This document shows positions 48,342-59,502 of a stretch of DNA of 64,000 nucleotides, in pieces (position 1 is the first letter of the stretch; the number at the start of each line of letters is the position of its first letter). The stretch lies in assembly GCF_964355755.1 (NCBI RefSeq), contig NC_092675.1, positions 11,981,312-12,045,311 of the forward strand, in the 5' to 3' direction. Source of the DNA: Antedon mediterranea (taxonomy: Eukaryota > Echinodermata > Crinoidea > Comatulida > Antedonidae). The notes under the pieces were generated by a model that saw only the letters and a list, made by a program, of their open reading frames with translations, did not search any database and was not told the DNA's origin. A program made the position numbers and the translations under genes.

Positions 48342-49608
48342 CTAGATTTGAACTCGTCACTACGGACGAGTTAGGTTATCCGCAGCGCAAAGGCCACGTG
48401 CACGTCATACATTAAAATATTGCGCGCAGAAAAACGATTAAGTCATTGAAACAATTTCAGTGTGCTCTCTATTTTTCGTCACGTCTGAGTATATACGGTA
48501 TACGCTATATATTGTATACGTACTACATACAGTGCAGAATAGGTGAAAATAAGTGACCAAAGTTATTGACGCTTTTGAACATGATGACGTCATTACAATT
48601 TTGAAAATGGTGAATCGTGCGAAAGGTAATTGATAGACCTAGACAACATAAAAAAATGGGGGGAAATGGAATACAAATAAGTGGAGATGCGCTATATTAA
48701 AAGTGACGAGCTACGAGGAAAGAGACAAAAATCCTATATTTTATATTCGAGTGGCCATACGATAACGTCAGAATGTCCGGTTAGCCATATTGATGCATTA
48801 TTTGATATTTGCAACTCATCTACTACCAGAATATGTAATTATAAAAAAGTTCACCACATAGTTTAGAATCTATGACTGTTTAAAAAAAGACATAATTTTG
48901 ACAAATTTTTTAACTTTTTCATCAAAAATGCGCGCAAATTGTTTAATTCTACGTGCTCGTATGACGTAATTTTAAGTCTAAATTGATTTAAAATTGATAA
49001 ATTTACTAGAAAAGGCTGAAAAAACAAAAATCAAGCAAAAAAAGGATGTTTTTGCGCTACGTGTGCACGCGCGCGTAAAAATATTGCGCACGCGTGGGAA
49101 TTTTTGAAATGCTCAAAATGACATGAAACGCGTAGAAAGTTGATTAGAAATGAATTTTGCGCATTTTGAAATTTTGAACGCGCGTACGCGCGTAACTTTT
49201 TGTGAAACATGCCATTTTTAATCCATAGAAAGTTTGCGCATTATAAGACTTAAATTTTCACCAAGTTTCAATACAAAACGACTTTTAGTTTTTATTCTAT
49301 GATCAATCATTGAAATTCACAAAATCGCGCGTAACTTACGCTGCGCGACTCAAAATTTGAAAAAGAAAGTTTCTTGCACATCTACAGCTACAGGGCAATC
49401 TTTTGACAAAGTTATACCATCATTTGTTAGCCAGAATTAGAGATACGCTGCGAACAAAATTCGTGGAAAGAAAGAAGAATATAGAAAAAAAAAAAAAAAA
49501 AAAAGAAAAAAAAGATCCTGACAATAACAAGGGGTTATCCGCCAAGAGCGGATAACCAAAAAGATCCTGACAATAACAAGGGGTTATCCGCCAAGTGCGG
49601 ATAACCAA
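48342..49608 (+). repeat. U35, family C unit with two tail hairpins
   Basis: 1267 bp. The 5' half matches U23 and the 3' half U34 (TTGTTAGCCAGAATTAG). The third-position palindrome is changed to TAACGTCA. Confidence 0.92.
49485..49608 (+). repeat. Tail cassettes of U35 (two hairpins)
   Basis: Hairpins 49533-49557 and 49582-49606, each after GATCCTGACAATAACAAGG. The first loop reads CAAGA, the second CAAGT. This is the only doubled C-type cassette in the window. Confidence 0.88.
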
Positions 49609-50827
49609 CTAGATTTGAACTCGTCACTACGGACGAGTTAGGTTATCCGCAGCGCAAAGGCCACGTGCACGTCATACGTTGGAATATTGCGCGCAGAAAA
49701 ACGGTTATGCCATTGAAAAAAATGTTAGTGTGCCCTCTATTTTGCGTCACGTCTGAGTATATACGGTATACACTATATACTGTATACGTACTACATACAG
49801 TGCAGAATAGGTGAAAAGAAGTGACCAAAGTTATTGACGCTTTTGAACATGATGACGTCATAACAATTTTAAAAATGGTAAATCATGCGAAAGATAATTG
49901 ATTGACCTAGACAAAATAAAAAAATTGAGGGAAATGGAATACGGATAAGTGGAGATGCGCTCTATTAAATGTGACGAGCTATGACGAAAGAGACAAAAAT
50001 CCTATATTTCATATTCGAGTGGCCAAACGATGACGTCACAATGTCCGGTTAGCCATATCGATGCATGATTCTATATCTACAACTCATTAACTTCCAGAAT
50101 GTGTAATTTAAAAAAAGTTCACCTCGTAGTTTACAATCTATGACTGTTTTAAAAAAGGCATAATTTTGACAAATTTTTGAACTTTTTTTTCAAAAACGCG
50201 CGCAAATTGTTCAATTCTACGTGCTCGTATGACGTGATTTTATGTCGAAATTGATTAAAAATTGGTAGAATTACTAGAAAAGGCTGAAAAAACAAAAACC
50301 AAGCAAAAAAAAGATGTTTTTGCGCTAATTGCGCACGCGCGCGTTAAAAAATTGCGCACGCGTGGGAATTTTTGAAATGCTCAAAATGACCTGAAACGCG
50401 TAGAAAGTTGATTAGAAATTGATTTTACGCATTTTGAAATTTTGAACGCGCGTGCGCGCGTAACTTTCAGTCAAACATGCCATTTTTAATCCATAGAAAG
50501 TTTTAGCATGTTATGACTTAAATTTTCACCAAGTTTCAATACAAAATGACTTTTAGTTTTTATTCTATGATCAATCATTGAAATTCATAAAATCGCGCGT
50601 AACTTACGCTGCGCAACTCGGACATGACCGAAAACCTTATTACGACATCTTCAGATAGAGGTCAATCTTCTGATAAAGTTATACAATGTTATGTTAAGAA
50701 GATTTAGAGATACACTAGCAACAAAATTCGTGGAAAGAAAGAAGAAAATAGAAAAAAAAGAAAAAAAAAAAAAAAAAAAAAGATCCTGACAATAACAAGA
50801 GGTTATCCGCCAAGTGCGGATAACCAA
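49609..50827 (+). repeat. U36, family C unit, last of the C block
   Basis: 1219 bp. The 3' part has CGGACATGACCGAAAACC and TTCAGATAGAGGTC, related to U24 only. It is followed by a family B head. Confidence 0.92.
50752..50827 (+). repeat. Tail cassette of U36
   Basis: An A-rich run with one G, C-type spacer GATCCTGACAATAACAAG, hairpin 50801-50825. A C-type cassette precedes a B-type head here, so the cassette belongs to the upstream unit. Confidence 0.88.
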
Positions 50828-50997
50828 CTAGAACTTAAACTCGTCACTGGAGGACGAGTTTGGTTATCCGCCCGCAACAAAACGTATCTTGCGCATTCAA
50901 GTACTTTTCAGTTGTGACTTTTCCAAAAAGTAGCCTATTCAAAATCAAAACTGCCCTTTCAGTGTAATAACCAAACAATTCCTTTTATTTAATTGTT

Positions 50998-51070
50998 TTC
51001 CCGTGATGGGATTCGAACCCGGTACCTCTGATACCAAAGTCGGTTGCACTAAACATCGATCCATATGTGC
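50998..51070 (-). pseudogene. tRNA-like element of U37
   Basis: B box GGTTCGAATCC intact. The A box is changed to TGGATCGATGTT. The flank gives an empty site (single TTAA near 50990) for the MITE in U11. Confidence 0.55.
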
Positions 51071-52083
51071 ACCTGCTGAAGAAAATCCGAATAAAGAGTC
51101 TTGTTCATTCGGTATGTCGTGAACCCCCTCGATGCAAGTTGATTATTACATATCGAACTTAAATCATAATTTTTACTATGATGAAATCTTCACAAATTTT
51201 AAACAGTGACATATTATGAAAGTGCATACTTTCAAGTTTTATATATTAACATGTAAATAAAAAAGATAAACGTTATGTTTATTGTTTTACTCTTTCAATA
51301 TGTTTATGTTTGTTTGATGATAATTATTTCAAAAATTACATTTAATATGCAAATAATGCAGCCATCAAACACTTTTTAACATTCAAGACTATAATAAATC
51401 ACATCTACGATTCATACACTGTAATAAAATAAAATAAAAAAAGGGAGTAACCTTGCATTCTGATGAACTGTATCACTTTTAAAAGTAGACATATTTTGCA
51501 ACATTTTCACAATTTGTTGACGTTTTCGTGCGCAACCAGTCATGTTTAACGTGCTCGTAGAACGCCATTTCAAGTTGAAAAGGAAATAAAATAACGTAAA
51601 ATTGTTAATCCAAGTTTGAAAAAAACAATCTATGCAAAATAAAAGCTCATACGCGTTCCTTGCGCCGTGCGCGCGTAAAAATGTGGGCACCAGTGGCAAT
51701 TTTTTAAACGCTTAAAATGACTTGAATCGCGTAGAAAGTTGATTAGAAATTGATTTTTCGCATTTTGAAATTTTAAACACGCGTGCGCGCGTAACCTTTT
51801 GTCAAATATGCCATTTTTAATCCATAGAAAGTTTGCGCATGATATCACTTAAATTTTCACAAAGTTTCAATACAAAATGACTTTTAGTTTTTATTCTATG
51901 ATCAATCATTGAAATTCATAAAATCGCCCGTAACTTACGCTGTGCGACTCGAAATTCGAAAAAAAAAGTTTCTTGCACATCTACAGCTACAGGGCAATCT
52001 TTTGACAAAGTTATACAACTTGATATTGGCCAGAATTAGAGATACGCTGCGAACAAAATTCGTGGAAAGAAAGAAGAATAAAG

Positions 52084-52254
52084 AAAAAAAAAAAAAAAAA
52101 AAAAAAAAAGATCCTTACAATAACAAGGGCTTATCCGCTTGAGGCGGATAACCAAAAAGAAACACTACAATAACAAAGGTTATCCGCTTGAGGCGGATAA
52201 CCAAAAAGTAACACTACAATTCCAAGGGCTTATCCGCTTGAGGCGGATAACCAA
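52084..52254 (+). repeat. Tail cassettes of U37 (three hairpins)
   Basis: An A run of about 26, then hairpins 52128-52153, 52178-52202 and 52227-52252. The first spacer is C-like (GATCCTTACAATAACAAGG) but its hairpin is B-like (loop TTGAG), so the cassette is itself hybrid. The other two are B-type. Confidence 0.88.
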
Positions 52255-53816
52255 CTAGAACTTAAACTCGTCACTTGAGGACGAGTTTGGTTTATCCGCC
52301 AGCAACAAAGCGTATCTTGCGTATTCAAGTACTTCCAAGTTATGACTTTTCCAAAAAAAGTAGGCTATTCAAAATTAAAACTGCCCTCTCAGTGTAATAA
52401 CCAATTAAACCCTTTTAATTAATTGTTTTCCCGTGACGGGACTCGAACCCGGTACCTCTGATACCAAAGTCGGTTGCATTACACATCGAGCCATATGACC
52501 ACCTGCTGACGAAAATCCGAAGAAAGAGTCCTCGTTCATTCGGTATGTCGTGAACCCCCTCGATGCAAGTTGATTATTACATATCAAACTTAAATCATAA
52601 ATTTTACTATGATGAAATCTTCAAAAATTTTAAACGCTGATATTTTATGAAAGTACATACTTTCAAGTTTTATATATTAACATGTAAAGAAAAAAGATAA
52701 ATGTTATGTTTATTGTTTTGCTCTTTGAATAAGTTTATGTTTGTTTGATGATAAATATTTCAAAAATTATATTTAATATGCAAATAATGTAGCCATCAAA
52801 CACGTTTTAGCATTCAACACTATAATAAATCAGACCTATGATTCATACACTGCAAGAAATTAAAATAAAAAATGGGGGTAACCTTGCATTCTGATGAACT
52901 GTTTCATTTTTAAAAGTAGACATATTTTGGAACATTTTCACAATTTGTTGACGTTTTCGTGCGCAACCTGTCATGTTTAACGTGCTCGTAGAACGCCATT
53001 TCAAGTTGAAAAGTGAATAAAATAACGTAAAATTGTTAACCGAAGATTTAAAAACACAAATCGTGTAAAAAAAATGCTCCTACCTGTTCCCTGCGCCGTG
53101 CGCGCGTAAAAATGTGCGCACCAGTGGCAATTTTTTAAACGCTTAAAATGACCTGAATCGTGCTCTAATTTAATCAGAAATTGATTTGAAGCATTTTAAA
53201 ATTTCAAACGCCATTTACGCGCGCACTTTCTAATGTTACAAATTGCGATAGCGTTAAAAAAGTTAACTATTGATGTGAAGCAAACGTGGCTGAAAATGAC
53301 GTTAAAAAATATTCATTTGTTTCGAAGTTATAACCAATTTAAGATTTTCAGAAAATCACGCGTAACTTACGCTACGCGGCTCTGACATTGTCAAAAAGCT
53401 TGGCTGGACAACTTCAGTAAAATGTCTATATGTTGAACAAGTTACAAAATGTTATGTTAACGCGTTACAGAGAAACAGCGTGCACAAATTAGGAGCATTT
53501 TAAAATTTCAAACGCAGTTTACGCGCAGATTTTCTAGTGTTCAAAAATTTGCTGAAGAGCGAAAAAGTTAGCCATTGATGTGAAGAAAACGTGGCTGAAA
53601 ATTTCGTTAAAAAATATTTATCGGTTTCGAAGTTATGACCGATTTAAGATTTTCAGAAAATCGCGCGTAACTTACGCTACGCGGATCTGACATTGTCAAA
53701 AAGCTTCGCAGTACATCTTCAGTTAATTGTCTATATGTTGACCAAGTTACGAAATGTTATGTTAACACGTTCAAGAGAAAACGCGTACACAAAATCTGAG
53801 AAAGAAAGAAGAATAA
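52255..53816 (+). repeat. U38, family B-long unit, near-identical to U7
   Basis: 1562 bp against 1561 bp in U7, with only scattered differences seen by eye. The head has one extra T (GGTTTATCCGCC), which breaks the otherwise constant motif. It has the 304 bp duplication and no tail hairpin. Confidence 0.93.
52428..52500 (-). pseudogene. tRNA-like element of U38
   Basis: Intact B box GGTTCGAGTCC and A-box-like TGGCTCGATGTG, as in U7. Confidence 0.6.
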
Positions 53817-53986
53817 CTAGATCTTAAACTCGTCACTTGAGGACGAGTTTGGTTATCCGCCCGCAACAAAACATATCTTGCGCATTCAAGTACTTTTCAG
53901 CTGTGATTTTTCCAAAAAGTAACTTATTCAAAATTAAAACTGCCCTTTCAGTGTAATAACCAAACAAATCCTTTTATTTAATCGTT

Positions 53987-54059
53987 TTCCCGTGATGGGA
54001 TTCGAACCCGGTACCTCTGATACAAAAGTCGGTTGCACTACACATCGAGCCATATGAGC
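53987..54059 (-). pseudogene. tRNA-like element of U39
   Basis: B box GGTTCGAATCC intact, A box intact. One base in the anticodon region differs from the other copies (TTTTGTATCAG). Confidence 0.6.
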
Positions 54060-55372
54060 ACCTGCTGAAGAAAATCCGAAGAAAGAGTCCTCGTTCATTC
54101 GGTATGTCGTGAACCCCCTCGATGCAAGTTGATTATTACATATCGAACTTAAATCATAATTTTTACTATGATGAAATCTTCACAAATTTTAAACACTGAC
54201 ATATTATGAAAGTGCATACTTTCAAGTTTTATATATTAACATGTAAAGAAAAAAGATAAACGTTATGTTTATTGTTTTACTCTTTGAATATGTTTATGTT
54301 TGTTTGTTGATAATTATTTCAAAAATTACATTTAATATGCAAATAATGTAGCTATCAAACACTTTTTAACATTCAAGACTATAATAAATTAGACCTATGA
54401 TTAATACACTGCAAGAAAATAAAATAAAAAATGGGGGTAACCTTGCATTCTGATGAACTGTTTCATTTTTAAAAGTAGACATATTTTGCAACATTTTCAC
54501 AATTTGTTGACGTTTTCATGCGCAACCTATCATGTTTAACGTGCTCGTAGAACGCCATTTCAAGTTGAAAAGTGAATAAAATAACGTAAAATTGTTAACC
54601 GAAAATTTTAATACACAAATCGTGTAAAAGAAATGTTCATACGTGTTCCCTGCGCCCTGCGCGCGTAAAAATGTGCGCACCAGTGGCAATTTTTTAAACG
54701 CTTAAAATGACCTGAATCGTGCTCTAATTTAATCAGAAATTGATTTGAAGCATTTTAAAATTTCAAACGCCATTTACGCGCGCACTTTCTAATGTTACAA
54801 ATTGCGGTAGCGTTAAAAAAGTTAACTATTGATGTGAAGCAAACGTGGCTGAAAATGACGTTAAAAAATATTCATTTTTTTCGAAGTTATAACCAATTTA
54901 AGATTTTCAGAAAATCACGCGTAACTTACGCTACGCGGCTCTGGCATCGTCAAAAAGCTTGGCTGGACAACTTCAGTAAAATGTCTAAATGCTGAACAAG
55001 TTACAACATATTATGTGTACACGTTGAAGAGAAACAGCGTGCACAAAATAAGAAGAGTAAAATATTTCAAACGCAATTTACGCGAAAATTTTCTAATCTC
55101 CAAAAATTTGTTAAACATTCCAAAAGTTAGCCATTGATGTGAAGAAAACGTGGCTGAAAATTTCGTTAAAAAATATTTATCGGTTTCGAAGTTATGACCG
55201 ATTTAAGATTTTCAGAAAATCGCGCGTGACTTACGCTACGCGGATCTGACAGCGTCCAAAAGCTTGGCTGAACATCTTCAGTTAAATGTCTAAATGTTGA
55301 CCAAGTTACAACATGTTATGTTAACACGTTGAAGAGAAAACGCGTGCACAAAATCTGAGAAAGAAAGAAGAA

Positions 55373-55441
55373 TAATAAAAAAAAAAAAAAGTAACACTAC
55401 AATAACAAATGCTTATCCGCATGAGGCGGATAACCAATAAA
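55373..55441 (+). repeat. Tail cassette of U39
   Basis: An A run, GTAACACTACAATAACAAAT, then hairpin 55411-55435 with loop ATGAG and one outer mismatch (GCTTATCC). Confidence 0.86.
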
Positions 55442-56703
55442 CTAGATCTGTAACTCGTCACTTGAGGACGAGTTTGGTTATCCGCCCGTAACAAAACGTA
55501 TCTGGCGCATTCAAGTACCTTTCAATTATGACTTTTCCAAAAGTAGCCTATTCGAAATTAAAACTGCCCTTTCATTGTAATAACCAAATAAATCCTTTTA
55601 TTTAATTGTTTTCGCCTGATGGGATTCGATCCCGGTACCTCTGATACCAAAGTCGATGGCACTACACATCGAGTCATATGAGCACCTGCTGAAGAGAATC
55701 CGAAGAAAGTTAACTCGTCCATTCGGTATGTCGTGAACCACTCGATGCAAATAGATTATTACTTACCAAACTAAATCATAATTTTCACTATGATGAAATC
55801 GTCACAAATTTTATACAGTGACATATTATGAAAGTGCACACTTGAAAGTTTTATATATTAACATGTGAAGAAAAAAGATAAACGTTATGTTTATTGTTTT
55901 GCTCTTTGAAAATGTTATTGTTTGTTTAATGATAAAAATTTCAAAAATTATATTTAATATGCAAATAATGTAGTCATCAAACACGTTTTAACATTCAACA
56001 CTATAATAAATCAGACCTATGATTCATACACTGCATGAAAATAAAATAAAAAATAGGGGTAACCTTGCATTCTGATGAACTGTATCGTTTTTAAAAGTAT
56101 ACATATTTTGCAACATTTTCACAATTTTTTAACGTTTTACGTGCGCAACCAGTCATGTTTAACGTGCTCGTAGAACGCCATTTGAAGTTGAAAAGTGAAT
56201 AAAATAACGTAAAATTGTTAACCGAAGATTGAAAAACACAAATCATGCAAAAGAAATGCTCATACGTGTTTCCTGCGCCGTGCGCGCGTAAAAATGTGCG
56301 CACCTGGTGGCAATTTTTCAAACGCTTAAAATGACCTGAATCGTGCTCTAATTTAATCAGAAATTGATTTAGAGCATTTTAAAATTTCAAACGCAGTTTA
56401 CTCGCGCACTTTCCAATTTTACAAATTTCGGTAGCGATAAAAAAGTTAGCAATTGATGTGAAGCAAACATGGCTGAAATTTACGTTAAAAAATATTCATC
56501 TGTTTCGAAGTTATGATCAACTTAGGATTTTTTGAAAATCGCACGTGACTCACGCTACGCGGTTCTGCCAGCGTCCAAAAGCTTGGCTGCACATCTTCAG
56601 CTAAATGTCTAAATGTTTAACAAGTTACAACATGTTATGTTAACAGGTTGCAGAGAAAAGCTGAACACAAAAATCGGCGGAAATAGAGAAGAATAATAAA
56701 AAA
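55442..56703 (+). repeat. U40, family B-short unit, near-identical to U10
   Basis: 1262 bp, matching U10 at an offset of 40,014 bp, including its altered tRNA-like element. No tail hairpin. Confidence 0.93.
55611..55683 (-). pseudogene. tRNA-like element of U40 (A54 variant)
   Basis: GGGATCGAATCCC T arm and the weakened A box TGACTCGATGTG, identical in form to U10. Confidence 0.5.
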
Positions 56704-56710
56704 CTAGATT

Positions 56711-56733
56711 TAATTCGTCACTATGACGAATTA
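56711..56733 (+). other. Head hairpin of the E unit with compensatory changes
   Basis: A 10 bp stem (56711-56720 with 56724-56733, loop CTA). Compared with AACTCGTCA/TGACGAGTT elsewhere, the C-G pair has become T-A on both arms, so pairing is preserved. Confidence 0.7.
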
Positions 56734-57045
56734 TAGGTTATATGCATTGATTTAAATAAAGATAATTGATTTTTAAAAGATATATTGATTGATTGATTTT
56801 CTCAGAATCTTTAATTATTAATAATATATGATAGGACCTTGCTAACGCGAACACCATAGCCGGTATCACAATCCGATCAAAGATCCATATGCGTATAATG
56901 TCATAAACCACATTTGTTGTTACATAATAATAAAGACATAAGTTAATTTTTATCTAGATTTCATTATAAATCATGTGTATAATCTATACACTAAGAAATA
57001 AATTTGAACAAACAATACGGATAATAAAAAAAAATCTTATTTAGT

Positions 57046-57120
57046 TTCCCAAGGTGAGACTCGATCTCGGTACCTTGAATGCCATAGACACGAGCACAGA
57101 CCATCGAGCCATATACAACT
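57046..57120 (-). pseudogene. Degenerate tRNA-like element of the E unit
   Basis: The minus strand keeps ATATGGCTCGATGG (A-box-like) and GAGATCGAGTCTC (T-arm-like, GAGA/TCTC pairing, GGTTC core lost). The middle differs strongly from B copies. It is homologous by position. Confidence 0.45.
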
Positions 57121-58156
57121 GACTAAAAGTTGTAGAAAAATTCCTGCGTGTATTTACTATGCAGTAACCACTTTGTTGCAAATAGATTATTACATACCGA
57201 AATGAATTATAATTTTTTACTATGACGACATCTTTAAAATGTAAACAAATGATGCACTGTCAAACTACATACTTTTAAATTTAATATATGAACTTTTGAA
57301 GAAAGAAAGTTAATGTTAAGTTTGTTATTTCGGCCTAAGAAAATGTCATAATTTGTTTGGTTGTCGAAATTATTTTTTTTAAATTTAATATGCAATTAAT
57401 GATGACTTAATTAACTTTTGTTCTCTTAATTTGATAATAAATCATACATATGATACATACACTTCAAGAAAATGAAATAAAAAATAGGTGTTCCCCTGCA
57501 TTCTGACGATATATATTAATTTAAAAATTTAGCATATTTTCACCATTTTGTTAACTTATACGTGCGTAGCCAGTCACTTTTGACGTGCTCGTATAACGCA
57601 ATTTCGAGTTGAAACCTGAATCAAATATGATGATAGTATTAAAGAAAGATTGTAAAACAGAAATCGGGCAAAAAGAGTGCGCAGTAACGTTTAACGCGCA
57701 GTGCGCGTGCAAAAATATGCGCACTCATGGCAATTTTTTAAACGCTTAAAATTGCCTGAAACGTACTCTAATTTCATCGAAAATAAATTTGGAGAATTTT
57801 GAACATTTTAAGCGCGCGTACGCAAGCGTTATATGCGCTACGCACGTAATTGTATTGCCATATGATGAAATATGACCTGAAATTTATGAGTACCAAATTT
57901 TGTTTTATTGTGGTTCATGCTTGTGAAGATATGATTACAAACACGATTTCGTAAAATCGCGCGTAGACCGCGTAATTTTTGATTGCGCATCGTGAAAATA
58001 TAACCACATCGATTCCTGGCCATAAGGAATATACACTGAAAAATTGACTAAGTAAGATGAAACTGATGCCAAGATAATTCACGGACAAATAGTGCTAAGG
58101 AAAGAATAAATAAATAAATAAATAAAGAAATAAATAAAGATTTTGACAGAATCAAG

Positions 58157-58237
58157 AGGTTATATGCATATCATGCATATAACCTAAAAAGTAACACTAC
58201 AATTCCAAGGGCTTATCCGCTTGAGGCGGATAACCAA
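58157..58237 (+). repeat. Tail cassettes of U41 (one E-type, one B-type)
   Basis: The E-type hairpin AGGTTATATGCAT/ATGCATATAACCT has a perfect 13 bp stem and loop ATC (58157-58185), after spacer TTTTGACAGAATCAAG. It is followed by a B-type cassette with hairpin about 58210-58235 and then CTAG. Confidence 0.9.
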
Positions 58238-59502
58238 CTAGAACTTAAACTCGTCACTTGAGGACGAGTTTGGTTATCCGCCCGCCACAAAACGTATCTT
58301 GCGTATTCAAGTACTTCTCAGTTATGACTTTTCCAAAAAAAGTAGCCTATTCAAAAGTAAAACTGCCCGTTCGGTGTAATAACCATTTAAATCCTGTTAT
58401 TAAATTACTTTCCCGTGATGGGATTCGATCCCGGTACCTCTGATACCAAAGTCGGTGGCACTGCACATCGAGCCATATGAGCACCTACTGAAGAGAATCC
58501 GAAGAAAGTTAACTCGTCCATTCGGTATGTCGTGAACCACTCGATGCAGATAGATTATTACTTACCAAACTAAATCATAATTTTCACTATGATGAAATCT
58601 TCACAAATTTTAACCAGTGACATATTATGAAAGTGCATACTTTTAAGTTTTATATATTAACATGTAAAGAAAAAAGATAAACGTTATGTTTATTGCTTTG
58701 CTCTTTGAAAAAGTTTATGTTTGTTTGATGATAACAATTTCAAAAATTATATTTAATATGCAAATAATGTAGCCATCAAACACGTTTTAACATTCAACAC
58801 TATAATAAATCAGACCTATGATTCATACACTGCAAGAAAATAAAATAAAAAATAGGGGTAACCTTGCATTCTGATGAACTGTATCATTTTTAAAAGTATA
58901 CATATTTTGCAACATTTTCACAATTTTTTAACATTTTACGTGCGCAACCAGTCATGTTTAACGTGCTCGTAGAACGCCATTTGAAGTTGAAAAGTGAATG
59001 AAATAACGTAAAATTGTTAATCGAAGATTGAAAAACACAAATCGTGCAAAAGAAATGCTCATACGTGTTTCCTGCACCGTGCGCGCGTAAAAATGTGCGC
59101 ACCTGGTGGCAATTTTTCAAAGGCTTAAAATGACCTGAATCGTGCTCTAATTTAATCAGAAATTGATTTGGAGCATTTTAAAATTTCAAACGCCGTTTAC
59201 TCGCGCACTTTTAAATGTTACAAATTTCGGTAGCGATAAAAAAGTTAGCAATTGATGTGAAGCAAACGTGGCTGAAAATGACGTTAAAAAATATTCATCT
59301 GTTTTGAAGTTATGATCAACTTAGGATTTTCTGAAAATCACGCGTAACTTACGCTACGCGGCTCTGACAGCGTCCAAAAGCTTGGCTGCACATCTTCAGC
59401 TAAATGTCTAAATGTTTACCAAGTTACAAAATGTTATGTTAACAGGTTGCAGAGAAAAGCTGAACACAAAAATCGGCGGAAATAGAGAAGAATAATAAAA
59501 AA
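58238..59502 (+). repeat. U42, family B-short unit, close to U12
   Basis: 1265 bp. The CCCGCCACAAAACG after the head is shared with U12 alone. Ends in the B-short signature with no hairpin before a family A head. Confidence 0.92.
58410..58482 (-). pseudogene. tRNA-like element of U42 (A54 variant)
   Basis: T arm GGGATCGAATCCC, A-box-like TGGCTCGATGTG. Confidence 0.55.

Larger units (their letters stand above)
50828..52254 (+). repeat. U37, B/C chimeric unit with three tail hairpins
   Basis: 1427 bp. Family B sequence runs from the head to about 51724, including the tRNA-like element and the 95-codon minus-strand frame. From about 51730 (CGCGTAGAAAGTTGATTAG) it is family C to the end. The switch falls in a short stretch similar in both families (AAAATGACNTGAANCG). 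Its cassettes are mainly B-type. Confidence 0.9.
53817..55441 (+). repeat. U39, family B-long unit with one tail hairpin
   Basis: 1625 bp. The first copy of the 304 bp duplication resembles U7, while the second is diverged at its start (AAGAAGAGTAAAATATTTC). A plus-strand frame at 54792-54995 shows the residues KSRVTYATRL also seen in C-family frames. Confidence 0.92.
56704..58237 (+). repeat. U41, divergent family E unit
   Basis: 1534 bp. The order of landmarks matches B-short (head, minus-strand tRNA-like element, CACTATGATGAAATC-like stretch, central CG-rich hairpin), but the sequence is far diverged. The head hairpin is TAATTCGTCA/TGACGAATTA, and the head motif is AGGTTATATGCAT at 56735-56747. 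Its own tail hairpin carries the same changed motif. No gene is seen. Confidence 0.85.
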
